DNA of 19,067 nucleotides from Syntrophaceae bacterium (GCA_023249795.1 JAHFBU010000003.1:1-19067); one strand, 5' to 3'. Positions 7,581 to 15,005 are shown, counted from the first letter of the stretch. The notes: a model not told the origin generated them from the sequence alone. Numbers and translations: made by a program.

Positions 7581-9002
7581 TCAAATGTTGGTTCGGAAAG
7601 TCTCGTCCACGGCGCCGAGGGTGCGCTCCGCCGCGCGGGCGAGAAGGTCGTCGTGGTCGTGGTTCCGGGAAAAGACCCGGAGATGGACGATTCGGGCCGG
7701 GATGAAGCGGTAGATCTCCATGAGGGGTTCGGGAGAGGTCGTTCCCGTCGCGGGGTCGAAGATGTTCACCCTTTTTTTTGTCTCCGCCATCGGGTTGATC
7801 GGCCGCGGATCCTGCGTCGCCAGATCGACGCGGAAAGGGATCTTCTTCAACGGGGCAGGCAGGCAGGAGCGGATCTGCTGCTCAAAGTCCGGCGCGGGGG
7901 AGAAGCGGGTTCCCTTCTGAATCTGGTCAATGGAGAGATCCGCCGAAAAAGACATCTTCCACTTGACCTCCCGATGGTAAAGTTTATCCCATTCCCGCCC
8001 AAGCGCGCGTTTCCGCCGATCGTCGCTGTCGAACCATGACCGGACCTCGGAAAAGAGACGCCACTCGTCGCAATCCAGATATGCATCCAGATTATCGGCG
8101 GGACTTTCGGGCAGCATCATCTCCATCGTCTCCCGGAAAATCTCCTGGAGATGGAGGTCGAGCGCACGGGTTGTCCGGTGGAAATAGACGTTGGAATAGA
8201 GGTTCAGTCTCGCATTGAGGAAGCGGGTCAGCGCCGAGACACCGGCCTGATGGAGCGTGAGCCCTTTATTCGTAAAGAAGGTGTAGAAACGGAGTCTTGC
8301 TATGTCCACGATGTCGAGCGAAAAGCCGGTCATGTAGGCGTCGCGCTGAACATAGTCCAGATTATCGACCGTGTAGATGCCCGAGAAGAGCTGGCGCAGC
8401 AGTTGAAGCCACCGGGGAGCGTCTTCGCCGTCCCGATCCCCCGGCATCCGGATCAGGAAGGCCACCTGAGCGGGGTCCAGCGTTTCGCCTTCGGCAAAGG
8501 GACCCGATGGGCTCCGCCGGATCCGGGAAATCACCCGCCCCAGCTTCCGGCAGATGATCAGCCGGCCCAGATCTTCATGGGTGAGCCCGTACCGGCTTAA
8601 GAAATGGTCATCGAAAAAGTGGCCGTAGGGGCCGTGGCCCACGTCATGCAGCAGGCCCGCCACCCGGAGGAGCTCCTCGACGCAGTTCGGAGAAGGAACG
8701 TCCGGACAGACCTCTTTCAAGGACGGATAAAGGTGCCTCCCGAACTCGCCCGCCATGTGCATCGTTCCGAGGGAGTGCTGGAAGCGGGTGTGCTCGGCAG
8801 CCGGGTAGACCCAGCGGGCGCTCTGAAGCTGGTAAATCCTGCGGAGGCGCTGGACCCACGGGGAGTCGATCAGATCCTTTTCCGTCTTCTCGCCCGGCTC
8901 TCCCGGCGAAGGCACGGTGAAAGAGGCGTACCGATAGATCGGATCGGCAATCAGCGCCACTCCCTGATAGATTCCCGCATATTCGGCCGGTGTCGTTTTC
9001 AT
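7581..9002 (-). CDS. HD-domain phosphohydrolase, SAMHD1/dGTPase-like
   Basis: The 473-residue protein carries a metal-dependent HD phosphohydrolase domain of the deoxynucleoside triphosphate triphosphohydrolase type. The motifs are HTRFQHSLGTMHMA (His76), GLLHDVGHGPYGHFFDD (His119-Asp120) and YTVDNLDYVQRDAYMTG (Asp213). These correspond to His167, His206/Asp207 and Asp311 of human SAMHD1, so the metal site looks intact. The N-terminus DSPWVQRLRRIYQLQSA also matches that subfamily. The expected activity is hydrolysis of a dNTP to deoxynucleoside and triphosphate, but the substrate is not provable from sequence. The ATG at 9002 is chosen over an upstream in-frame TTG (9038) because the domain similarity starts just after it. 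The ribosome site before either start is weak. The stop overlaps or abuts the start of the nrdD homologue, indicating one operon. Confidence 0.9.
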   Translation of the reverse strand: MKTTPAEYAGIYQGVALIADPIYRYASFTVPSPGEPGEKTEKDLIDSPWVQRLRRIYQLQSARWVYPAAEHTRFQHSLGTMHMAGEFGRHLYPSLKEVCPDVPSPNCVEELLRVAGLLHDVGHGPYGHFFDDHFLSRYGLTHEDLGRLIICRKLGRVISRIRRSPSGPFAEGETLDPAQVAFLIRMPGDRDGEDAPRWLQLLRQLFSGIYTVDNLDYVQRDAYMTGFSLDIVDIARLRFYTFFTNKGLTLHQAGVSALTRFLNARLNLYSNVYFHRTTRALDLHLQEIFRETMEMMLPESPADNLDAYLDCDEWRLFSEVRSWFDSDDRRKRALGREWDKLYHREVKWKMSFSADLSIDQIQKGTRFSPAPDFEQQIRSCLPAPLKKIPFRVDLATQDPRPINPMAETKKRVNIFDPATGTTSPEPLMEIYRFIPARIVHLRVFSRNHDHDDLLARAAERTLGAVDETFRTNI

Positions 9003-9047
9003 GGGTCCGTCTTTACAATATTCGCCCCCAAATAGCAAACGGGAGGT

Positions 9048-9066
9048 TTGACGGCTTCGTAAAAAG
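9048..9066. repeat. Short interspersed repeat TTGACGGCTTCGTAAAAAG, copy 1
   Basis: This 19-base sequence recurs without a mismatch at 11718-11736 in the same orientation. Here it lies in the divergent gap between the HD hydrolase and SPFH genes. The exact match over 19 bases in non-coding DNA points to a dispersed repeat family rather than chance. No longer similarity is visible around the two copies. Confidence 0.6.
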
Positions 9067-9104
9067 CTCCCCCGGCTTCCGCCATCGGCTCCAGGTTTGC
9101 CTTC

Positions 9105-9133
9105 TTGACTTCGCCGCCCGTCTCCCCTATATT
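9105..9133 (+). promoter_or_regulatory. Sigma-70-type promoter for the SPFH gene
   Basis: TTGACT (9105-9110) and TATATT (9128-9133) are 17 bases apart, each 5 of 6 to consensus, the same design as the gmhA promoter. The start of transcription would be near 9140, giving a leader of about 64 bases before the ATG at 9204. The promoter lies inside an in-frame upstream extension of the reading frame (TTG at 9105), which argues that the extension is not translated. Confidence 0.7.
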
Positions 9134-9203
9134 CCGATCATACGATCCGGAAAAAATCTTTCAAACTGACCGTTATCTTTCAACTCTGAAATTGAGGCGG
9201 ATT

Positions 9204-10325
9204 ATGGGAACGAATAACGCTGTTTTTTTGGAAGTCATCGAGTGGTTCGACGAATCGGGAAAGGAACTGGTCCATCGCATCCCGGAGTCCGGTTCCGGTG
9301 AGATCAAATGGGGGGCGCAGATGACCGTGCGCGGAAGCCAGGCGGCCGTCTTCTTTTACAACGGCCGGGCCTTCGACGCCTTCGGTCCGGGACGCCACAC
9401 CCTCAAGACGGCCAACATCCCGCTGCTGACGAAGGTTCTGAGCATCCCCTGGGGCATGACGAGCCCGCTGCGAGCGGAGGTCTATTTCACCAGCATGAAG
9501 GTCTTCCCCAACCTCACATGGGGAACCCGCGATCCGGTCGCCTTCCGGGACCGTGAGCTGGGGCTGATCCGCCTGCGGGCCTTCGGCATCTTCAACCTCC
9601 GAATCCTCCAGCCGGTCCTCTTCATCAACAGTCTCGTCGGAACGCAGGGGGTCTATACGACGGAGACCATCGCCGAATACCTGAACCGGGTCATCGTCTC
9701 CCGCTTCAACGATTTCATGGGGGAGAAGATCGATACGATCTTCGACCTCCCCGCCCGCTACGACGAGCTTTCCGGGGAACTCAAGAAGCTCCTCGAAAAC
9801 GATTTCACGCAGTTCGGCCTGGGAATCGCCGACCTCTATATCAATTCGATCACGCCGCCGCCGGAGGTTCAGAAGGCGATCGACGATAAAAGCCGGCTGG
9901 GGGTCTTCGACGATCTGAACAAGCTCCTTAAAATGAAGGCCGCGATGGCCCTGGAAAGCGCCGCTCAGGCGCAGGGTGAGGCGGGCGCCGGTCTTGGTAT
10001 GGGAATGGGAATCATGATGCCGGCGATGTTCGCCGAGGCCTTTCGGAACGAGCCCGCCCAGGCGGGCACGACGGAGGCCGCCACCTGTCCGGACTGCCGG
10101 CTTCCGATCCGGAAGGAGGCGATATTCTGCTCGCACTGCGGCCATCAGCTCCTGATTTTCCGGAAATGCGCGGAGTGCGGTAAAAACCTTCCGCCGAATG
10201 CAAAGTTTTGCGTCCAGTGCGGACACCCCGTCGAAGGAAAGCCGCAGGAGAAGAAATGTCCCCATTGCGACGAGGCCAACCTGCAGAATGCGACGTTCTG
10301 CAATCAGTGCGGACAGAAGATGTAA
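9204..10325 (+). CDS. SPFH-domain protein with three C-terminal zinc ribbons (YdjI-like)
   Basis: The 373-residue product resembles the stomatin/prohibitin-type family often annotated 'virion core protein' (Bacillus YdjI, COG4260). The N-terminus VFLEVIEWFDESGKELVHRI and GAQMTVRGSQAAVFFYNG open the SPFH-like domain (about residues 5-230). LLKMKAAMALESAAQAQG is a short helical linker, and a Gly/Met-rich patch (GLGMGMGIMMPAMF) follows. Three zinc ribbons end the protein, each with paired CxxC: Cys295/298 with 309/312, 322/325 with 336/339, and 352/355 with 366/369. No clear transmembrane span is present. The family is linked in Bacillus to membrane-stress (PspA-associated) complexes. The ATG at 9204 has GAGGCGG upstream and matches the family's usual start. 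Its likely partner is the zinc-ribbon protein encoded next. Confidence 0.88.
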   Translation: MGTNNAVFLEVIEWFDESGKELVHRIPESGSGEIKWGAQMTVRGSQAAVFFYNGRAFDAFGPGRHTLKTANIPLLTKVLSIPWGMTSPLRAEVYFTSMKVFPNLTWGTRDPVAFRDRELGLIRLRAFGIFNLRILQPVLFINSLVGTQGVYTTETIAEYLNRVIVSRFNDFMGEKIDTIFDLPARYDELSGELKKLLENDFTQFGLGIADLYINSITPPPEVQKAIDDKSRLGVFDDLNKLLKMKAAMALESAAQAQGEAGAGLGMGMGIMMPAMFAEAFRNEPAQAGTTEAATCPDCRLPIRKEAIFCSHCGHQLLIFRKCAECGKNLPPNAKFCVQCGHPVEGKPQEKKCPHCDEANLQNATFCNQCGQKM

Positions 10326-10326
10326 C

Positions 10327-10450
10327 GGCTGTTGAAAGATATCCGTCTGCTGCGTTTCCCTCATCCTTCGCCGTTCAACGTGCCTCAAAGTACGCCTCAC
10401 GGTTTTAAGGATATCGAGGGCCTTGCATCCGGACATTTTTTCAACAGCTT
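10327..10450 (+). repeat. 124-bp interspersed repeat, copy A
   Basis: This non-coding block starts one base after the SPFH stop codon and ends about 30 bases before the next gene. It matches the reverse complement of 13292-13415 over its whole length, with common runs GCGTTTCCCTCATCCT, CGCCGTTCAA, CCTCACGG and GGGCCTTGCAT. Its ends form an inverted repeat (CTGTTGAAA ... TTTCAACAG), so the element could fold end to end, like a MITE or REP-type sequence. It reads in the direction of the flanking genes. Confidence 0.75.
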
Positions 10451-10481
10451 GGATCAGTGACTTTCTCGTCAGGTAATCAGG

Positions 10482-11714
10482 GTGGATGGAACGAGCTGGC
10501 AGATCGAACAGGGCTGCCCCCGGTGCGGGGCGCCGGTAACGCTGGAGGAGACGGACCGGATCCTCGCCTGCCCCTTCTGTCGGACGAGGCTCTACCTCGT
10601 TCCGCAAGGACACTTCCGCTACCACATCCCGCCTGTCGCCGGGGCTGAAGGAGAGCTCCTCTACATCCCCTATTGGCGCCTTCGGGGCTCCTCCTTCACC
10701 GTAACCGCCGCCGGCGTGACCTCCCGCTTCGTGGACACGAACGCGATTGCCGCCGATCTTCCCGGCCTCCCGCCCTCGCTCGGCCTCCGCCCTCAGGTCC
10801 TCAAACTTCGCTTCGACACCCCAGCTACGGAGGGACGATTCATCCCCGCGAACCGCTCCGTCGAGCAGGGAGTTCCCGATCTGGGCGAAACGCCAAAAGA
10901 CGTTTTCTACCGGGGATTCATAGGGGAAACGGTAAGCCTGATCCATGCCCCCATGCTCCTCCGGGGCGAAACCCTCTACGACGGCCTCCTCGGAAGGACG
11001 GTTTCCGCTTTCAAAATCGCGAACCGTGAATGCCTGCCGGCCCCGACCGCCGCGCCATCGGGCCAGCTCCTCTTCATCCCGACCCTCTGCCCCCATTGCG
11101 GATGGGACCTGGAGGGAGAGAGAGACTCCATGGTTCTGCTCTGCCGGAATTGCAACTCGGCCTGGGCCTGCTCCGACCGGACCTTCACCCGTGTGGAGTT
11201 CGCCGTTATGAACCCGCCGCCGGGAACCGGGGAAGTCGCGATACACCTTCCCTTCTGGCGGATGAAACCCCGATTCGTTGGGTTGGATCTCGCCTCCTGG
11301 GCTGACCTGATCCGAATCGCAAATCTCCCGAAGGCGATCATGCCTGCCTTTGCGTCAGAACCCCTCTATTTCTGGTCGCCCGCCTTCAAGATCAGTCCGG
11401 CCCTCTATGCCCGCTGGTCCCGCCAGATGACCGTCTTTCGACCGATCGGCAACGAGATCGATCTTCTCCCCCAGGCCTCGATCTATCCGGTCACGCTCCC
11501 CCTTGGCGAAGCGGCCGAAGGAATCGTCATCAACCTCGCCCAGATGGTCGCGGACAAACGCAAACACTACCCCGGGCTTGCGGGGTTGCGCGTCACGCTG
11601 GAAGAATCCCGTCTGGAGTTCCACCCTTTCGTTCTCGACCGCAACGAACTCCTCCACGCCGCGATGCGGGTTGCCATCGATCGGACCGCCCTCGCCTATG
11701 GTATAAGGATGTGA
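10482..11714 (+). CDS. Double zinc-ribbon protein of unknown function
   Basis: The 410-residue product has two similar halves. Each opens with a zinc ribbon: Cys12/15 with Cys30/33 (CPRCGAP...CPFCRTR), then Cys203/206 with Cys221/224 (CPHCGWD...CRNCNSA). Each ribbon is followed after some 25-30 residues by an aromatic motif, YIPYWRLRG near 61 and HLPFWRMKP near 250. I see no enzyme motif, signal peptide or membrane span. The GTG start at 10482 is the only suitable one, and the ribosome site (AGGT or AGGG) is weak. It lies 156 bases behind the SPFH/zinc-ribbon gene on the same strand, with repeat copy A between them. Bacillus ydjG-ydjI also couples zinc-ribbon and SPFH proteins, so a joint membrane-associated role is plausible but inferred. 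Confidence 0.85.
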   Translation: MDGTSWQIEQGCPRCGAPVTLEETDRILACPFCRTRLYLVPQGHFRYHIPPVAGAEGELLYIPYWRLRGSSFTVTAAGVTSRFVDTNAIAADLPGLPPSLGLRPQVLKLRFDTPATEGRFIPANRSVEQGVPDLGETPKDVFYRGFIGETVSLIHAPMLLRGETLYDGLLGRTVSAFKIANRECLPAPTAAPSGQLLFIPTLCPHCGWDLEGERDSMVLLCRNCNSAWACSDRTFTRVEFAVMNPPPGTGEVAIHLPFWRMKPRFVGLDLASWADLIRIANLPKAIMPAFASEPLYFWSPAFKISPALYARWSRQMTVFRPIGNEIDLLPQASIYPVTLPLGEAAEGIVINLAQMVADKRKHYPGLAGLRVTLEESRLEFHPFVLDRNELLHAAMRVAIDRTALAYGIRM

Positions 11715-11717
11715 TGA

Positions 11718-11736
11718 TTGACGGCTTCGTAAAAAG
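11718..11736. repeat. Short interspersed repeat TTGACGGCTTCGTAAAAAG, copy 2
   Basis: Identical over 19 bases to 9048-9066. This copy starts 3 bases after the stop of the double zinc-ribbon gene, in the gap to the convergent sigma-54 activator gene. Confidence 0.6.
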
Positions 11737-11762
11737 TCCCGATGCCGCTCTCAAGCTTCATC

Positions 11763-11786
11763 CTGCCGCTCCGAAAACAGCGGCAG
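11763..11786. repeat. Perfect 8-bp stem-loop between convergent genes
   Basis: CTGCCGCT (11763-11770) and AGCGGCAG (11779-11786) are perfect inverted copies around an 8-base loop. This stem shares bases with the terminator-like hairpin at 11780-11807, so only one of the two can form in a given RNA. It may help end the plus-strand zinc-ribbon transcript, although no T-tract follows. Confidence 0.45.
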
Positions 11787-11807
11787 ACGTGTTGCCACGT
11801 GCGCCGC
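11774..11807 (-). terminator. Probable terminator of the kinase-regulator operon
   Basis: On the minus strand, GCGGC-gca-CGTG, a GCAA tetraloop, and CACG-tct-GCCGC form an interrupted stem followed by TGTTTTC. It lies about 25 bases past the stop of the sigma-54 activator gene. The T-run is short and the stem has an internal loop, so termination may be partial. Confidence 0.5.
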
Positions 11808-11831
11808 AGGCCGATCGTTCGACGGAACCCC

Positions 11832-13256
11832 TCATTCACCCCGCTTCCGGAGCCGGTGCTTGATCATCTTGAGCTGGAGCCCCTTCCGGCTAAGCCCCAA
11901 CCGCTCGGCCGCCCGGGTGACGTTGCCGTCGCACTCATCGAGGCAGCGGGCAATGATCTGTTTTTCCATCTCCTCCATATGGCTTCTGAGCTCATCGTGT
12001 CCGGATGTTTCCGACCGGTGGGAGGCATCCGGACGGGGTTCCCGCGCGGCCTGCGCAATCTCCGGGGGGACGAGGTCCATCGTAAGCAGGGGCCCTTCCG
12101 CCATCAAGACCATCCGCTCGATGAGGTGTTCCAGCTCCCGGATGTTTCCCGGCCAAGGATAGGCGAGGAGGCACCCCCGGACATCAGGATCGACCCCCTC
12201 AATCTTCCTGCCGAGTTTCCGGTTGAATTTCGCCAGGAAGTGGTCGGTCAGGGGAAGGATGTCCTCGGGGCGCTCCCGGAGGGGCGGGATATGGATGGGA
12301 AAAACGTTGAGGCGGTAGAAGAGGTCCTCCCGGAACTTTCCCTCCCGCACCTCCTGCGCGAGATTCCGGTTCGTCGCCGTGATGAGGCGCACATCCACCG
12401 AGATGGTTTTCAGGCCGCCGACCCGTTCGAAGCTCTGGTCCTGGATCGCCTGGAGGAGTTTGGCCTGCATCTCCCGCGGAATCTCTCCGACCTCGTCCAG
12501 GAAGAGGGTCCCCCGATGGGCGAGTTCGAACCTTCCCGGCTTTGTCCCAACAGCGCCGGTGAAGGCCCCTTTCTCGTATCCGAAGAGTTCGCTCTCCATG
12601 AGGTTCTCCGCAATGGCGGCACAGTTGATCTTGATGAACGGCTGCTCCTTCCGGGTGCTCTGCCGGTGGATGGCGCGGGCGATCAGTTCCTTGCCCGTCC
12701 CTGTCTCCCCGGTGATGAGCACGGAGGTCAATGCCGGGGCAACCTTCCGGATCATCTCATGAACCTCGGCCATGTGGCTGCTCTCTCCGACGATCTGTAA
12801 GGGAACGGTCTCGTCCGCTGCGGCGGAGAGATCATTATCGCTGAGTTGCCGGGTCCTGACCGCCTTGCGGATGACCGCCTTGAGTTCATCCTGCTCGAAG
12901 GGTTTGGTCAGATAATCGAAAGCCCCCTTCTTCAGTGCGTCCACGGCATTCGCCACGGTGCCGTGGGCCGTGAGGATGATGACGGGCAGGGACGGGTCGT
13001 CCTGCATGATCCGGTTGAGGAGGCCCATGCCGTCGAGCCGCGGCATTCTGAGATCCGCGGCGACGGCGGCGATCTTCTCTTCCTGAAGGACCTTCAGGGC
13101 CTCCAGGCCGTCCGCGGCCGTGGCCACCTCATAGCCCTCCTGTTTCAACATGGCATCGAGGACGAGCCGCATGTTCAGTTCGTCATCCACGACGAGGATC
13201 TTTGCCTTCTTCAGGCCGACGCTGTTCTTTTCTTTTCGTTCCCGCACAATTCCCAT
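11832..13256 (-). CDS. NtrC-family sigma-54-dependent response regulator
   Basis: The 474-residue protein has the three-domain NtrC/AtoC layout. A receiver (residues 18-130) has Asp24-Asp25, phospho-acceptor Asp68 (ADLRMP), Thr96 and Lys118. The AAA+ domain carries Walker A GETGTGKE (183-190), the sigma-54 contact loop GAFTGA (230-235), Walker B GTLFLDEVGE and the WPGNIRELEH motif. The C-terminal Fis-type helix-turn-helix is GNVTRAAERLGLSRKGLQLKM. All residues needed for phosphorylation, ATP hydrolysis and sigma-54 contact are present, so it should be a functional activator. The ATG at 13256 has GAAGGA 8 bases upstream. The gene follows the histidine kinase on the same strand, separated by 163 bases that hold repeat copy B. 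The likely target is the sigma-54 promoter at 15115, just beyond the kinase gene. Confidence 0.96.
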   Translation of the reverse strand: MGIVRERKEKNSVGLKKAKILVVDDELNMRLVLDAMLKQEGYEVATAADGLEALKVLQEEKIAAVAADLRMPRLDGMGLLNRIMQDDPSLPVIILTAHGTVANAVDALKKGAFDYLTKPFEQDELKAVIRKAVRTRQLSDNDLSAAADETVPLQIVGESSHMAEVHEMIRKVAPALTSVLITGETGTGKELIARAIHRQSTRKEQPFIKINCAAIAENLMESELFGYEKGAFTGAVGTKPGRFELAHRGTLFLDEVGEIPREMQAKLLQAIQDQSFERVGGLKTISVDVRLITATNRNLAQEVREGKFREDLFYRLNVFPIHIPPLRERPEDILPLTDHFLAKFNRKLGRKIEGVDPDVRGCLLAYPWPGNIRELEHLIERMVLMAEGPLLTMDLVPPEIAQAAREPRPDASHRSETSGHDELRSHMEEMEKQIIARCLDECDGNVTRAAERLGLSRKGLQLKMIKHRLRKRGE

Positions 13257-13291
13257 TCTTTGCTATCCTTCACATTGTTGCTAAGTTCTTT

Positions 13292-13415
13292 CAGGCTATC
13301 CAAAAATGCCCATATGCAAGGCCCCCGAAATCCGTAAGCCGTGAGGAATGCTGTTGACATACTTTGAACGGCGCAGGATGAGGGAAACGCCGCAGATGGG
13401 CGTTTTCCAACAGTC
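13292..13415 (-). repeat. 124-bp interspersed repeat, copy B
   Basis: Reverse-complement match to 10327-10450, lying between the kinase stop (13420) and the regulator start (13256). It begins 4 bases after the kinase stop and reads in the direction of that operon. The terminal inverted repeat is more decayed than in copy A (CTGTTGGAAA at one end, TTTTTGGATAGCC at the other), while the core runs GCGTTTCCCTCATCCT and GGGCCTTGCAT are intact. Confidence 0.75.
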
Positions 13416-13419
13416 CGTC

Positions 13420-14913
13420 TTACTGCACCGTTTCAAGGCGTATATAAAAGATCGTCCCCTGGCCTGGGATCGATTTTACCCGGATCCGCCCGCCGTGGCT
13501 CCGGATGATCCGCTGGCAGACGGCAAGCCCCAACCCAACCCCGCGTTCCCTGGTCGTAAAGAAGGGGGTAAAGATCTGCTTGAGCGCCTCGCTTCTGATC
13601 CCCAGACCCGTATCCCGGATGGAAATGCCCACCGCGTCGCCGGCATCGCTTTCAATCCGGACCGTCCGGACCGTCAGCGTTCCGCCCTCCGGCATCGCCT
13701 CGATCGCGTTGAGGGCGATATTCAGGATCACCTGGTGAATCTGTTCCTGATCCATCGGAACCGCCGGCAGATGCGGATGGAGTTCCAACTGGATATGGAC
13801 GTGGCCCGAGATTCCGTTTGCCTCAACGAGGGCCAGGGCTTTTTCAATCACCGCATTGATCGGCCGCGGGCGGAGATCCGGAGCGTAGGGCCGGGCGTAT
13901 TCGAGAAACTGTGAGACGACCCGGTTCAGGCGGTTTACCTCCTCGGTGATCACGTCGAGCAGCTTCCGATGTCCCTCACTTTCCACCTCCGAGCGGAGAA
14001 CCTGGGCGGCCCCCTTGATCGAACCGAGGGGATTCCGGATCTCGTGGGCGAGCACGGGGGCCATCTTCTCCAGGAGCATCGCCTTTTCCCGCTCCAACTT
14101 TTCGTCCATGTCGTAGGGCGAGGTGAAAACATCCTTGATCTCGGGGTAAATTTTAGTAAGCAACCGTTTCAGAACAACCTGAAACGGTCCGATGGCGATG
14201 ACGATCAGGAAGGAGACCATAAAGACGAGGGTAAACGTCGGCGCGGGACCCTTTCCGAAGAAGCCGATGACGAGGTAGAAAACAACGGTCGGAAAGAGCG
14301 CGACGATCAGGATCACCAGGGCGCGGGTCATAATGTCGTGGAGTTCCGTCAGGTGCGGGTGGGTAATCATGATCAGTATGAAATAGAGCATGCCGGCGAC
14401 CACCAGGTTGAACAGGGGCTGGATGCTGTAGGTTGCAATGGCCGCGGTGCAGGCGATGATCAGATAGAGGAGACGTTTCTTTTCCACGCCCGCCGCCCTC
14501 TTTTTTACATAGGCCACCAGGGAGAGATAACACAGGAGCAAAACCGCGTCCGCATAGAGGTATATGAACGTCCCCATGTGCTTCCAGCCCGCAAAGGGCG
14601 TGAAGAGGACCGCGGCAAACCCGATGCTGATCAGGAGCGCGGAGCGGACGTCCCGCTTCCGGATCAGGGTCTGTTCCTCGCAGAAATCCCGGCTGAACTT
14701 GATCGTCAGGGGGGGGATCGCCAGGAGCCCCAGCTGCTCGACAAATAGCCAGCCGCCGTCATGGAAGATCGGGTTGAAGAAGGCGCCCCCCTTGTGAAAG
14801 GCAATGGCCAGGCAGAGGGCGGCAAAGGAAAGGTGCAGCGGCTCCCGCTTTTTGTTGATGATCAGGGCGACGGAGACCGTGATGCCCACGGCCGTCAGCA
14901 TGAAGATTTCCAT
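13420..14913 (-). CDS. Membrane-bound sensor histidine kinase
   Basis: The 497-residue protein has an N-terminal membrane region of about eight hydrophobic segments (residues 3-250), with no obvious extracellular sensor domain. The kinase core follows: phospho-acceptor His290 in VLAHEIRNPLGSIKG, the N box VILNIALNAIEAMPEGG, G1 IRDTGLGI, F box IFTPFFTT and G2 GVGLGLAVCQRI. Such cores usually pair with NtrC-type regulators, and one lies directly downstream, so the two form a two-component system. The signal may be sensed within or near the membrane, as there is no PAS or periplasmic domain. The frame is open for 36 codons further upstream, but that segment overlaps a promoter-like region and is not membrane-like, so ATG 14913 is used. 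No good ribosome-binding site precedes it. Identification as a kinase is firm; the ligand is unknown. Confidence 0.95.
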   Translation of the reverse strand: MEIFMLTAVGITVSVALIINKKREPLHLSFAALCLAIAFHKGGAFFNPIFHDGGWLFVEQLGLLAIPPLTIKFSRDFCEEQTLIRKRDVRSALLISIGFAAVLFTPFAGWKHMGTFIYLYADAVLLLCYLSLVAYVKKRAAGVEKKRLLYLIIACTAAIATYSIQPLFNLVVAGMLYFILIMITHPHLTELHDIMTRALVILIVALFPTVVFYLVIGFFGKGPAPTFTLVFMVSFLIVIAIGPFQVVLKRLLTKIYPEIKDVFTSPYDMDEKLEREKAMLLEKMAPVLAHEIRNPLGSIKGAAQVLRSEVESEGHRKLLDVITEEVNRLNRVVSQFLEYARPYAPDLRPRPINAVIEKALALVEANGISGHVHIQLELHPHLPAVPMDQEQIHQVILNIALNAIEAMPEGGTLTVRTVRIESDAGDAVGISIRDTGLGIRSEALKQIFTPFFTTRERGVGLGLAVCQRIIRSHGGRIRVKSIPGQGTIFYIRLETVQ

Positions 14914-14919
14914 GTCTAT

Positions 14920-14949
14920 TTCATACCGTAATTCCCGACGGGAAGTCAA
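14920..14949 (-). promoter_or_regulatory. Possible sigma-70 promoter for the kinase gene
   Basis: On the minus strand TTGACT (14949-14944) and TATGAA (14925-14920) are 18 bases apart. Only six bases separate the -10 from the kinase ATG at 14913, so transcription would begin at or next to the start codon. That fits the missing ribosome-binding site. The -10 matches only 4 of 6, so confidence is limited. Confidence 0.45.
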
Positions 14950-14953
14950 GCAA

Positions 14954-15005
14954 GGTGCGCTGAGGTGCGTAGCCGGCTTCGCAGCCACGCCGCCCATTAC
15001 GCACC
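14954..15005. promoter_or_regulatory. Candidate enhancer sites for the sigma-54 activator
   Basis: Two GGTGCG hexamers lie exactly 10 bases apart (14954 and 14964), and an inverted TACGCACC (14998-15005) mirrors GGTGCGTA at 14964-14971. The cluster is 110-160 bases upstream of the sigma-54 promoter, the usual distance for bound NtrC-type activators, and abuts the kinase promoter. Binding by the neighbouring regulator is inference. Confidence 0.45.

Noticed and set aside
9180..11246. Long minus-strand open frame (688 codons) across the SPFH and zinc-ribbon genes
   Set aside because: It spans two real genes and a repeat; its translation is Arg/Gly/Glu-rich with no family resemblance, typical of a shadow frame.
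11742..12800. Plus-strand open frame (352 codons) opposite the sigma-54 activator
   Set aside because: Antisense shadow of a clearly real AAA+ gene; no motif or start signal.
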